Below, piece by piece: positions 33,100 through 44,042 of a DNA stretch of 64,000 bases. Source of the DNA: Podospora bellae-mahoneyi. Taxonomy: Eukaryota > Ascomycota > Sordariomycetes > Sordariales > Podosporaceae. The stretch spans positions 317,501-381,500 of the forward strand of contig NC_085882.1 of assembly GCF_035222275.1 (NCBI RefSeq), in the 5' to 3' direction. The position numbers were made by a program, and so were the translations under genes. Every line of letters begins with the position of its first letter. Position 1 is the first letter of the stretch. The notes beneath the pieces were generated by a model that ran no database searches, was not told the DNA's origin, and saw only the letters and a list, made by a program, of their open reading frames with translations.

Positions 33100-33440
33100 A
33101 TGCCAGCCCCAACACATCCACCCCAGATTGCGCAATACATCATCCCGACCGCCGTCCTGCTCGACCGCCAAAAGCAACGCGATCGTGAGAAAGAGAGCAA
33201 GCCGCACTGGACCGTCAGTTCCGAGGGCGCCAGATGGCACGCGAAATGAAGCTCGCCGAAGTCAAGACCAAGGAGAAGGCCGCCGAAACCGAGAGACACA
33301 CCGAGAGGCACCGTGTCATGTCAGAAATCGACACCAAGACTCACGACCATGCTGTGGTCGTTCGATGTGTAGCTTGCGGTGCACTCGGTCTGTTTTGTTT
33401 GTTTCTTCTGTGGCTGGGGAAATTGGCGATGATCTGGTGA
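33100..33440 (+). pseudogene. Small tail-anchored coiled-coil protein gene with an AG-repeat frame break
   Basis: ATG at 33100 opens MPAPTHPPQIAQYIIPTAVL and runs to a charged REKE stretch. A good continuation, ALDRQFRGRQMAREMKLAEV with a Lys/Glu-rich coiled coil and a C-terminal hydrophobic segment CVACGALGLFCLFLLWLG, lies in another frame to a TGA at 33440. The switch is at an AGAGAG tract (33192-33197). One AG unit fewer would give a continuous protein of about 112 aa with a tail anchor. So this is either a recent slippage mutation or a sequencing indel. The product would be a small membrane protein facing the cytosol. Family not recognised. Confidence 0.5.
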
Positions 33441-34998
33441 TTGATGGAAATGGTATTGAAGGGATTGTTTGGTGTACCAAGACAAGAACAGGAAATGACG
33501 ACTGTTGATTTGCTGGGCCACAGTTATATTGTGACGGGTTTTCGATGAATGCATGCATGTCTGTTAGATATCACGGGGTGGCATGAGAGTGGTTCGAGTG
33601 ACATGATTGCCTTTTGTTAAGAGAGGGGCAGTCGAGAGGGCAGTTTTTGCACACAAAAAAATAGGCTCGACTAACAGCAGCAGATGGCACCTTCTGGGCA
33701 GCCCGTGCCTGTTGCCGGCAGTGCCTGTTGCCAGTGATAGCAAAGTTGCTGAGTGGAAGAGGGGAAAGTGCGTGACAGCAATCGGCTGATGCCTGACAGG
33801 AGTTGAGGGAAGGCAGTTGCACTCGAGGCAGGAGCAAGCAACCGAGTCGGTGGCGGGACGATACGCGAGGCTTGGAGGGATGGTAGTGAGGGAGGAGCAG
33901 TGCAGTCAGTTGCTGTCAGCTGGAGACCTGTCCCTGCGGTGGCTCGGGTCAGCAGTGACAAAGCAGGCAGGCATTCCTGGAGCTGTCGGGTGGGGCAGTG
34001 GCTGCTTGAAACATCACGACAATTCGTGTCCACGGTTCCTGCCGATCACCTCCGTCCAACTTGTCAAAACCCCTTCATGCCACAGTGGGCTCCAGATTCA
34101 AACCCAGTCTCCGGACGCCAAGCCCCGCTTGAGTCCGGATATCCCGGCCGGCCCCATTCTGGAAGGTTTCCCTCTGCTCGGCCTTGGAAGTTGTGATTGC
34201 GACCCTGACTGCATTGCGCCTCTGCTGCCTACAGTTGGTTCTTGCTCTCACTTTGGCCTCATTTTTTCTCAATTGTCAACTGATAGCGGAAAATAATGAA
34301 CCTCTCCAGGACCTATGGCATCAATAACCTCAACTCGGCCAAATATCACCCCATGAACATGCATCGACGACGGAATCCGGATAGGGCCCCGCTGCGGGCG
34401 GCAGCCCTACCGACCATGCTACCGTTGCCAAGGATCACAAGCGATGCACCGTTGAACCCCATGCCCGTACCTGACGCTATTCCCCGCAGCACATGGTACC
34501 GAATGCTTCCGGTTTGTTTCGTTTTCACCTCTGGAGGGAAATGCGACCTTGACATGCGATCTGCTGGGCTCTGGTTCGCCTGCAATCCCAGCCGGTTAAT
34601 ATCAAGCCCGCATTGAATGCCACAACACTTTCGCCCTCTGTATCCATGCACGCTTGGATGCAGATCGGACGAAATCTCTATTTATGCGACCCATGGTTCA
34701 TCTCAAAAGACTCCCCTGGAACGGGCGACTGACTGGAAAGATGAGATGGTGAATCGCCCCCCTCGCTTTTACCTTCCCCATTTCTTTTTCTTTTTGTTGA
34801 TAGCTTCTTTCCCCCCCCTCTCTAACCCCCCCCCTTTTTTTTAAGGGGATCAACTCTTGTTTTTGTCAACCTCGTGGAACCTGATGGCGGCATATCGGTA
34901 GTGGCCGCCTCACAACCACATCGATTCGGCCAAATGTCAAGACGTTTGGCATTCCACACCAACCAAACCGGGACGACCACACAGACACGGGTGTATGA
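33441..34998. other. Intergenic region
   Basis: No supported gene. Frames at 33817-34296 and 34296-34616 lack domains. C- and T-runs at 34808-34845 lie upstream of the membrane-protein gene and may belong to its promoter or 5' UTR. Confidence 0.45.
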
Positions 34999-36308
34999 AT
35001 GGAATCGAGAGGAAGCATGGAACACACGGTCAGGCCGTTCTCGATCACAGATCGCGGGCCTCCGCTGCTTGCCATTGATGCAGCTGCTCTGGGACTCGCC
35101 CTGATCGCCACGCTTTTACGATGTTATGTCCGCATACGACTCGTCCGCGCCTTTGGCGTTGACGACTGGCTGATGGCCGCAGCCATGGTCACCTTTTCGG
35201 CCTACTGTTCTTTTTCCATCGCTGGCGTCACCTACGGCACCGGACAGCATATCGAGGATCTCCCCCCAGAAAACAATGCGACCGCCAAGAAGGTCAGTTC
35301 GTCCCATCTTTGACTCTCGTCAAGGCGTCCAAAAACTGACAAAACACAGTGGTGGTGGTGTTGCTATCTAGCCTACTCGGCCACCATGATCCTCTCCAAG
35401 CTCTCCATCGCCTACTTCCTCTTGCGTGTCACCATCAGTCGAGTCCACCGCTGGATCATTTACTTTTCCGCCATCATTACCGTTGCCAGTTGCGCCACTT
35501 TCTTTTTCGTGTCACTCTTTCAGTGCTATCCAGTGTATCATTTCTGGACAAAGCACATGGACCCCGACGGCGGGACTTGCATCGACATGCAGGTTGTAAT
35601 TGGCCTGGCCTACCTCTTCAGCGCCATGAGCATCATGTCGGACTTTACATTCGCTCTTTTACCAGCATGGATTGTGTCACATTTGAACATGCGGACACGG
35701 ACAAAGGCTGCCTTGATCACCCTCATGGGATTGGGTTGTTTGTAGGTTTGCTGCGTTCCGACTTTCTTCTCGTCTACTAACTGTTCGACAGAGCTAGCGC
35801 CGCCGTTGTTGTTCGCCTCCCCTATATGCACCACATTGCCAGCGAGGACTTTCTCTACGACACCACCGATATTGCAATTTGGTCCACCGTCGAGCAATGC
35901 CTGGCCATCACGGCCGGTTGCCTCGCCACACTGCAACCCCTGGCCAAGTCTATTGGCTACAGGCTGGGACTCACTACGCGTCCGAGCCTTCCCCTCAGCA
36001 ACAGCGCCTACAAAATGACGGGGGGCGAGATCTCAGTGAGGAGGTCATTTACCAGAAGAACAGAGACCTTCTCGTCGTGCGCCGTCAACCTGCGAGGTAT
36101 CCCACTCGAGGAGGGTGGTCTGAAGTTGCAGCCGGGAATCTCGGGGTATACTGCCATGTGTTATAACACGAGCGGTGCGGGCAGCCAAGAGGAACTGAGA
36201 CCAAGTCAAGTCGACAGGCCGGAAATAGGGGGTTCGGACCCGAACCTCAAGGAAGAGGAGGTAATTGCTGTCACTGTAACGGTCAGGGCAAAGGAAGGGA
36301 GCCCATAA
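34999..36308 (+). CDS. SAT4-family integral membrane protein (rhodopsin-like domain)
   Basis: Three exons (34999-35292, 35350-35741, 35792-36308) with introns of 57 bp (GTCAGT...CACAG, branch CTGAC) and 50 bp (GTAGGT...GACAG, branch CTAAC) give about 400 aa. The first 280 residues hold the seven-helix SAT4 domain with characteristic landmarks: LRCYVRIRLVRAFGVDDWLM between helices 1 and 2, LSKLSIAYFLLR, FQCYPVYHFW, MSDFTFALLPAW and a final helix near AVVVRLPYMHHI. The tail is cytosolic, charged and Ser-rich. The ATG at 35017 (MEHTV) is an alternative start. This family is large in filamentous fungi; some members are linked to secondary metabolism or pathogenicity, but most are uncharacterised. 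Confidence 0.9.
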
Positions 36309-37165
36309 TCTTGCGGTGTTTACTAGGGGTTTTGGATAGAATTTCAACGTCAGCAAATGACTGTACAACAATTGAAAAAAGATATTGCACACTGGATTCT
36401 TGCAGCCACTGCAGTCAGACGATGTCGGCTCATGACTTGGTTCGCTTCCACATGGAATTTTGTTCACTTTCGGAATAGGGAACGAGTTTCTTTGTCATCA
36501 GGTTGCAAGCGGTGTGTTTGAAGAGAAGAAATATTTCTTACCGTACTAGGCTGGACCTGGGTTTGCTGTCTGGTGGTTTGATTGCACATGAAGGCTGAGT
36601 ACGATGGCATCTACAATTCGACAAAATTGCAGCATTTTGTATTCAAAACATTTCTACATGTTAGGTCTTCATGTCTTCATTTGTTACTGCTTACTATGAA
36701 GCTCACAATGATTCATAATGGTTTGAATGAACATCATTCACCCCTTGCGTTGGAAAAGGGGGTGAGCCAGAATGAATCATCACAGTTGCACGAGCGACCA
36801 ACCTGCATTATCGGGGGTATAGGTGATCACGGGCTACGATTGTGCAATTTCATATCGTTTCTATTCCTGCACTTCAAAAGTGGTCAGAGAAAACTCTTAC
36901 CAGCTTTTGTCTATAGACCAAGCTTGATAGCAGGCAGGTTTACACACTGCACTGGGCGAGATTCAAGTCCAAACTTGTGACCATGTCCCCACATGCAGGC
37001 ACCAAGCCAACAGCCCAGCTGACAAGTGGCTTCCTCACTTCACCTCACCCAATCAACACCAAAGTACCCGGCAGTAAAACACGTCGCAAACTCGCTACTT
37101 TTTCTTCCCAGGAAAGCAGTGTCATTCATCTTACCCTGCAATCCTTCTCAGTTCCAAACACCACC
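36309..37165. other. Intergenic region
   Basis: No gene is recognised. The frame from 36977 runs into the F-box gene, but its first 63 codons look like 5' UTR rather than protein. Confidence 0.45.
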
Positions 37166-38248
37166 ATGACAACAAAATCCACCACCACCCCTACCGCCCT
37201 CCAAATCCCCGAAATCCTCTCCCAAGTATTCCTCCACCTCCCCCCTCTCGACCTCATCACAAGCACCACCCGCGTCTCCCGCCTCTGGCACTCCCTCCTC
37301 GAAACCGACCCCCTCCTCCAGCGCCACCTCTTCTTCCTCCCCGACCCCGCCTGGACCACCTACCCGTCCTTCATCCCCTCACCACGAAAAATCAACCCCT
37401 TATTCAAGACTGTCTTTTCCCTGTTCTTTCACCCCGCCTTTCTGGGTGAGATGGGTGTCTTTTACGCCGCTCGGGCTTCACAGCCTCATTCGAATGGCAA
37501 CCCACAAGAGGGAAGGCTGGCGCATTGGAGTGACGAAAAGAGAGAGAGGATGCTGAGAAAGGGTGCGAGCTGGAGGAGGATGGGCTGCTGGAGGGGGGTG
37601 CACACCAGGATGGGGTTTATGGAGAGGGAACCGTCCGAGGGGGTGGTCACTGTGCGGGAACAGGCTTATTGTTTTGTGAAAAGGGACGAGGGGGGCGGGT
37701 ATGGGCATGTCTTGACGATGGGGGACTTTTACGACTGGATTATTGCGGCGTTGGGCACCGTTTCAAAGACGTTGAAGACGAGTGGGCATAATGAGGATCT
37801 CAACATGATGGTGTGGGTTATCATCTGGGGGCAGAAGCTGGGCGGTGGAAGTTACGAGAAGGGTGTGGAGGCGTTTTCTCACTGCCGAAGGGTTATCTTG
37901 AGAAATGGTGACAAGATCTCGGAGGATGAGCAGGATGAGATGACAAAAGATGGTGCCGCAAACCGAGCGGAGAGGGAGGGACGTGATGCGGAGCATCTAC
38001 ATCAAGAGCGCCAAGGTTTAGCTACGATGATGGACTGTTATGTTGGGCTGGAATGGCGATTCCGGATGCTTTACATGCCACGACCAGACGCAGTGGAAAG
38101 CAGAGACAGTCGGGTGGATATCCGAAAGTTTATGAGCGCTGATGGACGTGATGGCTTCCGGACGGTGAACGCACTCGTTCCAGGCCCGGGTCGTTATCAC
38201 TCCGCATGGGTTGGAGAACCCTCAATTGGCCATCTATTGGTGGGCTAA
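37166..38248 (+). CDS. F-box protein
   Basis: I place the start at the ATG at 37166 (MTTKSTTTPTALQIPEIL), because an F-box begins within ten residues of it and the preceding 63 codons of the same frame look non-coding. The F-box reads IPEILSQVFLHLPPLDLITS followed by RVSRLWHSLLETDPLLQRHL (about residues 12-55). The rest (360 aa in total) shows WRRMGCWRGV and MGDFYDWIIAAL motifs seen in fungal F-box proteins of unknown target. F-box proteins act as substrate receptors of SCF ubiquitin ligases through Skp1. Single exon. The nucleotide bias of the F-box region is strongly C-rich compared with the rest of the gene. Confidence 0.8.
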   Translation: MTTKSTTTPTALQIPEILSQVFLHLPPLDLITSTTRVSRLWHSLLETDPLLQRHLFFLPDPAWTTYPSFIPSPRKINPLFKTVFSLFFHPAFLGEMGVFYAARASQPHSNGNPQEGRLAHWSDEKRERMLRKGASWRRMGCWRGVHTRMGFMEREPSEGVVTVREQAYCFVKRDEGGGYGHVLTMGDFYDWIIAALGTVSKTLKTSGHNEDLNMMVWVIIWGQKLGGGSYEKGVEAFSHCRRVILRNGDKISEDEQDEMTKDGAANRAEREGRDAEHLHQERQGLATMMDCYVGLEWRFRMLYMPRPDAVESRDSRVDIRKFMSADGRDGFRTVNALVPGPGRYHSAWVGEPSIGHLLVG

Positions 38249-38434
38249 CCGTTCAGATACTGGGGGGAAATAGCATACAAGTCCAGAGAGATTGGGACAT
38301 GGATGGGATGAATGATATTGGATGATAACTATATTTGAAGGTTTTTCGAATGGCTAGTAGACGCAGTCGACAAATGTGTGGAGGGTGGGCTAGATTCCAG
38401 CCATACGTCCATCCCTTTCACCGGTCCGCACTCA

Positions 38435-39515
38435 CTAGTTGTGCCAAATAGCATAATCAGTGCCGAAAGCAAACGCATCAACGCGATCAGGCCCCCAGGA
38501 AGCAACAGCCGGCTTGCTGACTAGAGTCCCACCGAGGCTCCTCCACGGTCTCCAAGCGGTGCCGTCCCAGTATCTATGCCACAACGCGCTGTCAGTTCCA
38601 ATGACATAGACATCAAGCCTGTTGGCCTGGTCCGAAGCCACAACAGGCGTAGACTCCAACACACCACCCAAGCTCTCCCAGCCTGCCCATCTCCGCCCAT
38701 CCCACCACTTGTGAATCAAGTCCCTCTTCGCACCAACAGTAAAGACATCGATCCTGTTCGGCCCCCAAGACACCGCCACAGGGTCGGAATGCAGAGTCCC
38801 GCCGAGATTCTCCCATCCGCTGTTCCATCTGCTCCCATCCCACCACTTATGCTGGAGAGAAGAGTCCTGAGCCGAGACGGCAAACAGGTCAAGACGGTTG
38901 GCAGACCAAGCAGTCGTTGAGGTGGAACCCTTCATGCGACCGCCCATCGACTCCCAGCTTCCCCATGCGCGCCCGTTCCACCATCTATACCAGATGGCCG
39001 AATCCTTGCCTTTGGCAAACACATCCAGACGGTTGGGACCCCAGGCCACGACGGACGGGTCACCCTCGATCTGGCCTCCGAGATCCTCGAAGCAACCCTA
39101 GCTGCGGCCATCCCACCACTTGTGGCTTTTATCACAGCGTAAGCATGTGTTCAAAAAGGGGGAAAATAAAAAGCACTCACACGAGTGAACTGTTGACCCC
39201 AACAGAGAAGAGATCGAGCCTGTTGGGACCCCACGCAGCGGTGATAGGGGAAGAGGTGAGCTGTCCACCAAGGGACTCCCAGTTATTCCACGAGTGGCCG
39301 TCCAACCAACGGTGTCACATGGCGCTATCGAGCCCGATGACAAAGAGGTCGAGACGGTTGGGTCCCCAGGCGACGACAGAGGGAGCATAGGGGGCAAAAG
39401 TTCCACCAAGGGACTCCAAACGGCCAGGGACCGTGAGACGGGGAGAGAGATTGCCGGGGTGGGCAGAAACGAAGGAGAGGCTTGCGCCCAGGAGGAGAGC
39501 GGTGGCGGAGACCAT
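38435..39515 (-). pseudogene. Broken seven-repeat beta-propeller lectin-like gene (PLL-type)
   Basis: The reading begins at an ATG at 39515 with a signal peptide ([18 protein letters not shown]). A 55-bp intron (39126-39180; GTGAGT...AAAAG) joins two exons. Seven repeats follow, each of about 48 residues with the pattern ESLGG...WGPNRLD.F..G.DS.L.HKWWDG. This is the PLL/DUF346-type repeat that forms seven-bladed propellers, some of which bind fucose or other sugars. About two breaks interrupt the frame in the N-terminal half, so the copy is treated as a fossil. The last five repeats remain open. It would have been secreted; lectins of this type may act against other organisms, which is inference. 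Confidence 0.7.
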
Positions 39516-40780
39516 CTTCGGGAAGCTTGAGGCTGGAACTGTAGCTTACTCGAGCCGGTGTGGATGGAAGGAAAGCCCCTTGGATGAGCTGTCGGAGGGG
39601 ATTTCATAGATGGCAAAACATCGCGAGACTCGCCCTGACGGTGGTTTTGGTGAATGTTGTCGTCTCAATGCGGACGCAATGTTCAAGACCCTGCAGCAAG
39701 GTGCAAGCTGAACTGAGTATTTGAGGAACGTTGATTAGCCCTGCATGGCGGTGAAATCCCCGAATTCTTAAAGTTGGGGTCTTTCATGACGAAGTTGTGC
39801 TGGCATGCTGACCCTATATTGTCTCTGTCGAACAAATTGGCCTTGGGGGAAATTCACTCATAGAGCGGCGGTCGAATACAATCATCACACAAGCCTTGGG
39901 AAAGCGAGACAGAGCTCTGTCAGCCACACATACCTTACCCATTCATATATTGGAAGCACAATCTTGAGTCACCTGCCTATGGTTATGAAATTGCTACTTG
40001 CCATACTCATGACTCGTGTCGACACCATGATGCGGCGATTCATCGGGTGCTACAATAGCACGAGTATTCCAGCAGGATGATCAGTATAACAAGATGGAGT
40101 CATGATTATTCAATCATGTAAAGGTTGGTGGAGCTGGGCGGAGTTGACAATGGCTGCGGACAAAGAGGAGAAAAAGACTGCAGCGCGACATTCAGGGGTG
40201 ATCCTGGCATCCCCAGGTCACACACCTTTGGCTGTTTCTAGCACCATCACCAACCGAGGCAGCATTGGATCGCTGATCAAGCCACTAAACCGTTGCAATC
40301 TTACAACCCCGCAGATCTTGTCTCAGAGCAGGAAGACGCGCCAAGTGTCGCCAAGAAACCTTTTCCAGTTGAAGATGGCCCAACAAACTTCGTCTTGTTA
40401 TGAGCGTCATCATCCAGCCAAACCGAACACGACATGCGAGTTCATCAGGGACAATGCAGCTTGCTAAAATTTTGGGTGAGGGAAGCCATTGGACAAGGTG
40501 AGAAAACGGATCCTATTTACCCCAGAAAGCTTGGATCTAATGCTACGAGATTGGCAAAACGCCGCTGATCACCCCCCTGTTCAGGCATAACTTCGCAGCA
40601 TCTCAATGAGGAGAGCATCACCGACCAGGGCAGTACCAAGCCCCTGGGAAGCGCACATGTCACGATGTTGCATGTGCTTTCTTGCGGACACAAAATCTTC
40701 GGCAACCCCTCAGACGGGAGACTGCAGACAGCAGCATCCTCTCCTCGGCTTCCCCCTCTCACCACCCTCCCCGCTCTGAC
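39516..40780. other. Intergenic region
   Basis: Divergent promoter region of the lectin-like gene and the GMC oxidoreductase. No gene is seen. Confidence 0.5.
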
Positions 40781-42718
40781 ATGTTTCTCCAACGTGTCCT
40801 GGCCCTCGGGGCTGCATGTGCAAGCCTCAGCCTCGTTCGCGCCGTTGACCTCACGGGCTACGAGTACGTAGTAGTTGGTTCCGGCGCAGGAGGTGGCCCT
40901 CTAGCTGCGCGTCTTGCCCTTGCCGGTCACAAAACACTCTTGATCGAGGCCGGCGACGATCAGGGACAGAGCATCAACTACACCGTACCAGCATACCATG
41001 CCCGAGTATCCGAAGACCCCAAGCTTGCTTGGAACTTCTTCGTCCGTCACTATGCCGACGACGAACGCCAGGCAAGAGACTGGAAGACCAGCTACGACAC
41101 ACCAGATGGCACCATCTACTCTGGCCTCAACCCTCCTAAAGGGTCCAAGATGAAGGGTGTTCTCTACCCCAGGACCGGATCACTTGGCGGGTGCACTTCG
41201 CACAATGCCATGGTGGCCGTGTATCCTCACGAGTCAGATTTTAACTACATCAGCACCCTTACGGGGGATAGCTCATGGCGGCCCGACAATATGCGCAAGT
41301 ACTTTGCCCGGATGGAGAGGAAGCAGTATATCAACGGTCTTTACAAGGGACATGGAAGAGATGGTTGGTTCACCACCGAGGTTGCCCCCCTGACCATTCC
41401 CCTCAAAGATCCTCAACTGCTGGCCACCCTGACCGGCGGTGCTTCTGCCCTCGGAAGCCTCAGCAACCAGATCTTGAACGTCGGCACTCTTCTCGCAGGC
41501 GACCTCAATGCGGACAGCAGTCTCCGTGATAAACAGCCTGCCTACTACCAGATCCCCATCAGCACCGACAAGGGAACCCGTCTCGGAACCCGCGAGTTTG
41601 TCGTCTCCGTCCGGGACGCCAAGAACCCTGACGGCAGCAAGAAATACCCTCTCGATGTACGCCTCAACTGCCATGTCACCAAGGTCATCTTCGACAAGAA
41701 GTCTTCCCCTCCCAGGGCCATTGGTGTGGAGTTCCTCGACGGCGCCTACCTCTACCGTGCCAGCCCTCTGTCCACTGGAGCCAAGGGAACCCCCGGGTCT
41801 GCCCGCGCCTCGAGAGAGGTCATTCTCGCCGGCGGCACCTACAACTCGCCCCAGCTTCTCAAGCTCTCTGGCATTGGCCCCAAGGACGAGCTCAAATCTT
41901 TCAACATCCCCGTCCTCGTCAATCTTCCTGGTGTCGGCACCAACCTCCAGGACCACTACGAGACGGCGGTGACAGCCCGCGCTCCCCGTTCCTACAACGC
42001 CCTCAAGGACTGCACCTTCCTCTTCAACACCACCAACGACCCCTGCCTCGACAAATGGCAGCGTCCTATCCTCGGTGACCGCGGCACCTACGCCTCCAAC
42101 GGCTTCGCGGCCGCCATGCTCTCCAAGTCCACCACCACCCCGGACGGCTCCTTCGACACGTTTGTCTTTGGCGGCCCGGTCAACTTCCACGGATACTACC
42201 CGGGCTACAGCTACGCCGCCGTTGCCGAGTCCGACCTCTGGACCTGGGCCGTCCTCAAGGCTCACCCCCGCAACACGGCCGGTTTTGTGCGCCTTCGGTC
42301 CGCCGACCCGTTGGACGTGCCCGAGATTAACTACAACTACTTCGACACCGGCAGTGGAGACTGGAGGGCGGATATTCAGACTATTGTTGAGGGTATTGAG
42401 CTCGCGCGGGAGGCGCTGCGCAAGCAGCCTGTCCGGACGAACGAGATTCTCCCTGGTGCGGGGACGAATACGAGAGAGGAGCTGGAAGCTTACATCAAGG
42501 ATACCAGCTGGGGTCATCACGCCAGCTCGACCTGCCCTATTGGTCCAGACGGTGACCCGATGGCCGTGCTGGACAGCAAGTTCCGGGTCAGAGGCGTGAA
42601 GGGGTTGAGGGTGGTCGATGCTAGTGTGTATCCCAGGATTCCGGGAACATTCACTGCTGTGTCGACCATGATGGTGGCCGAAAAGGCTGCGGATGACATT
42701 CTGGCCGAGGCCAACTGA
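40781..42718 (+). CDS. Secreted GMC-family FAD-dependent oxidoreductase
   Basis: I choose the ATG at 40781 (MFLQRVLALGAACASLSLVRA) because it starts a signal peptide. The 645-aa single-exon product has the FAD-binding GSGAGGG at residues 33-39, the GMC signature GSLGGCTSHNAMV near residue 140, a second signature GTYNSPQLLKLSGIGP near residue 360, and a catalytic His pair HHASSTC at 579-580. The second active-site residue, usually His or Asn, falls in PRIPGTFTAV, where Thr623 occupies the nearby place. It would oxidise an alcohol or sugar outside the cell and pass electrons to oxygen or a quinone. Substrate cannot be told. A long open frame on the opposite strand is an artefact of codon bias. 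Confidence 0.9.
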   Translation: MFLQRVLALGAACASLSLVRAVDLTGYEYVVVGSGAGGGPLAARLALAGHKTLLIEAGDDQGQSINYTVPAYHARVSEDPKLAWNFFVRHYADDERQARDWKTSYDTPDGTIYSGLNPPKGSKMKGVLYPRTGSLGGCTSHNAMVAVYPHESDFNYISTLTGDSSWRPDNMRKYFARMERKQYINGLYKGHGRDGWFTTEVAPLTIPLKDPQLLATLTGGASALGSLSNQILNVGTLLAGDLNADSSLRDKQPAYYQIPISTDKGTRLGTREFVVSVRDAKNPDGSKKYPLDVRLNCHVTKVIFDKKSSPPRAIGVEFLDGAYLYRASPLSTGAKGTPGSARASREVILAGGTYNSPQLLKLSGIGPKDELKSFNIPVLVNLPGVGTNLQDHYETAVTARAPRSYNALKDCTFLFNTTNDPCLDKWQRPILGDRGTYASNGFAAAMLSKSTTTPDGSFDTFVFGGPVNFHGYYPGYSYAAVAESDLWTWAVLKAHPRNTAGFVRLRSADPLDVPEINYNYFDTGSGDWRADIQTIVEGIELAREALRKQPVRTNEILPGAGTNTREELEAYIKDTSWGHHASSTCPIGPDGDPMAVLDSKFRVRGVKGLRVVDASVYPRIPGTFTAVSTMMVAEKAADDILAEAN

Positions 42719-43530
42719 GTAGGTGGTTTTGAACTTGGGCGGTTCGATGTTAATGTATGTATCGTAATAATGTATTTAAAAGCATGACGTAAATAAACTT
42801 GAATAGGGACATTGTTGAGGAGTTACTAAGCTCCCGAAGAGCTGCTCTGGTTGAGAATTGCTCAGGTGAAAAAAGTTGTGTACCTAGTCTCTTGTGTCAG
42901 TACAACTTTCAACACGAGCTTTTGAGCTCGAGCATGGCAAGGATGCCCACGAATTCTTGGCAAAGCATATTTATCCACTCTTCCATATCCAGCAAGACTT
43001 CCTTTTCGGGACCGGGGAAAAAGATCATTGGCTGTCGGTGATATTGGTGCTGACGTAGGTAGACAAGTGCGATTACTCACCACCACTTCAAGATTCGCCG
43101 CTGAGCCGGAATTCGAGATATCATCAGCCCACTCAACCTACATGTAAGCACCACTATGCAACCTCGTGTCTTCCAGAATTCTCGTACTGATGCTTAGCGT
43201 GCTCTCGTGATGGCCGTGCCTTAGCGGTCCTGCGAAACACCGCCTCGTAGCAACGTTACTACTCCACGAACTTCCGAAATCGATCATCGTGATACTGAGA
43301 CTATTGATAATATCAGGAATGTTGAGAAACGTATGAGGATGGTGGCGGACCGCTATAAGAAGTTGAAGGCATAGCGTGAAGGCATCGCCAGGTATAAAAA
43401 GGATGCTTCCAGCTGTGTCAAGAGTTCCCTTCTCTCTATCAGCACGCAACAATTCAACATTGGATTCAATACCTACTCAACTGACATTCAATATCCCCAA
43501 GCTTCATAGCTCAACATTAAAACATCCAAG
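42719..43530. other. Intergenic region
   Basis: Holds the 3' end of the GMC gene and the promoter of the small secreted protein. No other gene is seen. Confidence 0.5.
43392..43401 (+). promoter_or_regulatory. TATA box of the small secreted protein gene
   Basis: GTATAAAAAG lies about 130 bp upstream of the ATG at 43531, with a CT-rich stretch between them. This is a strong consensus TATA box and suggests an inducible promoter. Confidence 0.55.
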
Positions 43531-44042
43531 ATGAAGTCCTTCGCCGCCATCATTCTCACCGCCCTGCTCGGCTCTGCCGTCGCTGCTCCCCTTGAGCCCC
43601 GTGTCGATGCTCAGGAGTTTGACGTCTCCGAGTTTACCGCCGGCTGCATCCCCCACGGAACTCTCTGCACGTATGCTTTCCATTCCCACCTCCTTCACGA
43701 TCTCTTCTAACCTCTCTCCACAGCATTCGCTTCAAGGTAGCCACCAACCAGATGCCCTACGCCACCGAATGCGGCTTCTCTGGCACGCCGCTCGGCTCCA
43801 GCTCTCTTCCCGACACCGGCTTCGCCACATGTACCGACCCGAGCATCATCTGGTCGTTCCGTCGCGTCCAGACTGCTGATGCAACCGGGCCTGCTCCCTT
43901 TTACGAGCTTGCTCTGTCCAACGCGGGTCAGAACATTGCTGCGGCCAAGTTCTGGCCTGCGTCGGCTTTTCCCATCTTGCAGTCGGGCGCATCGTTTTAT
44001 CAGCAGTATAATGGCGAGCAGAGGTTTGTCATTCATCAATGA
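43531..44042 (+). CDS. Small secreted cysteine-containing protein
   Basis: Two exons (43531-43670 and 43724-44042) with a 53-bp intron (GTATGC...CACAG, branch CTAAC) give 152 aa. MKSFAAIILTALLGSAVAAP is a signal peptide. The mature part has four cysteines (FTAGCIPHG, TLCTIRF, ATECGFS, FATCTDP), so two disulfides are likely. It has no recognised domain. The size, signal and TATA box are typical of secreted effector-like proteins, which is inference only. Confidence 0.82.

Noticed and set aside
34296-34844. Open frames upstream of the SAT4-family gene
   Set aside because: They have no domain, overlap on both strands and end in homopolymer runs; they are probably UTR or intergenic DNA.
36977-37165. 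N-terminal 63-residue extension of the F-box protein
   Set aside because: The sequence is low-complexity and the F-box starts right after the internal ATG at 37166, so the extension is more likely 5' UTR.
41273-42520. A 415-codon open frame on the strand opposite to the GMC oxidoreductase
   Set aside because: It is fully antisense to a gene with clear motifs. Long antisense frames are a common by-product of GC-rich third codon positions; its composition (Gly/Val/Glu-rich) has no domain.
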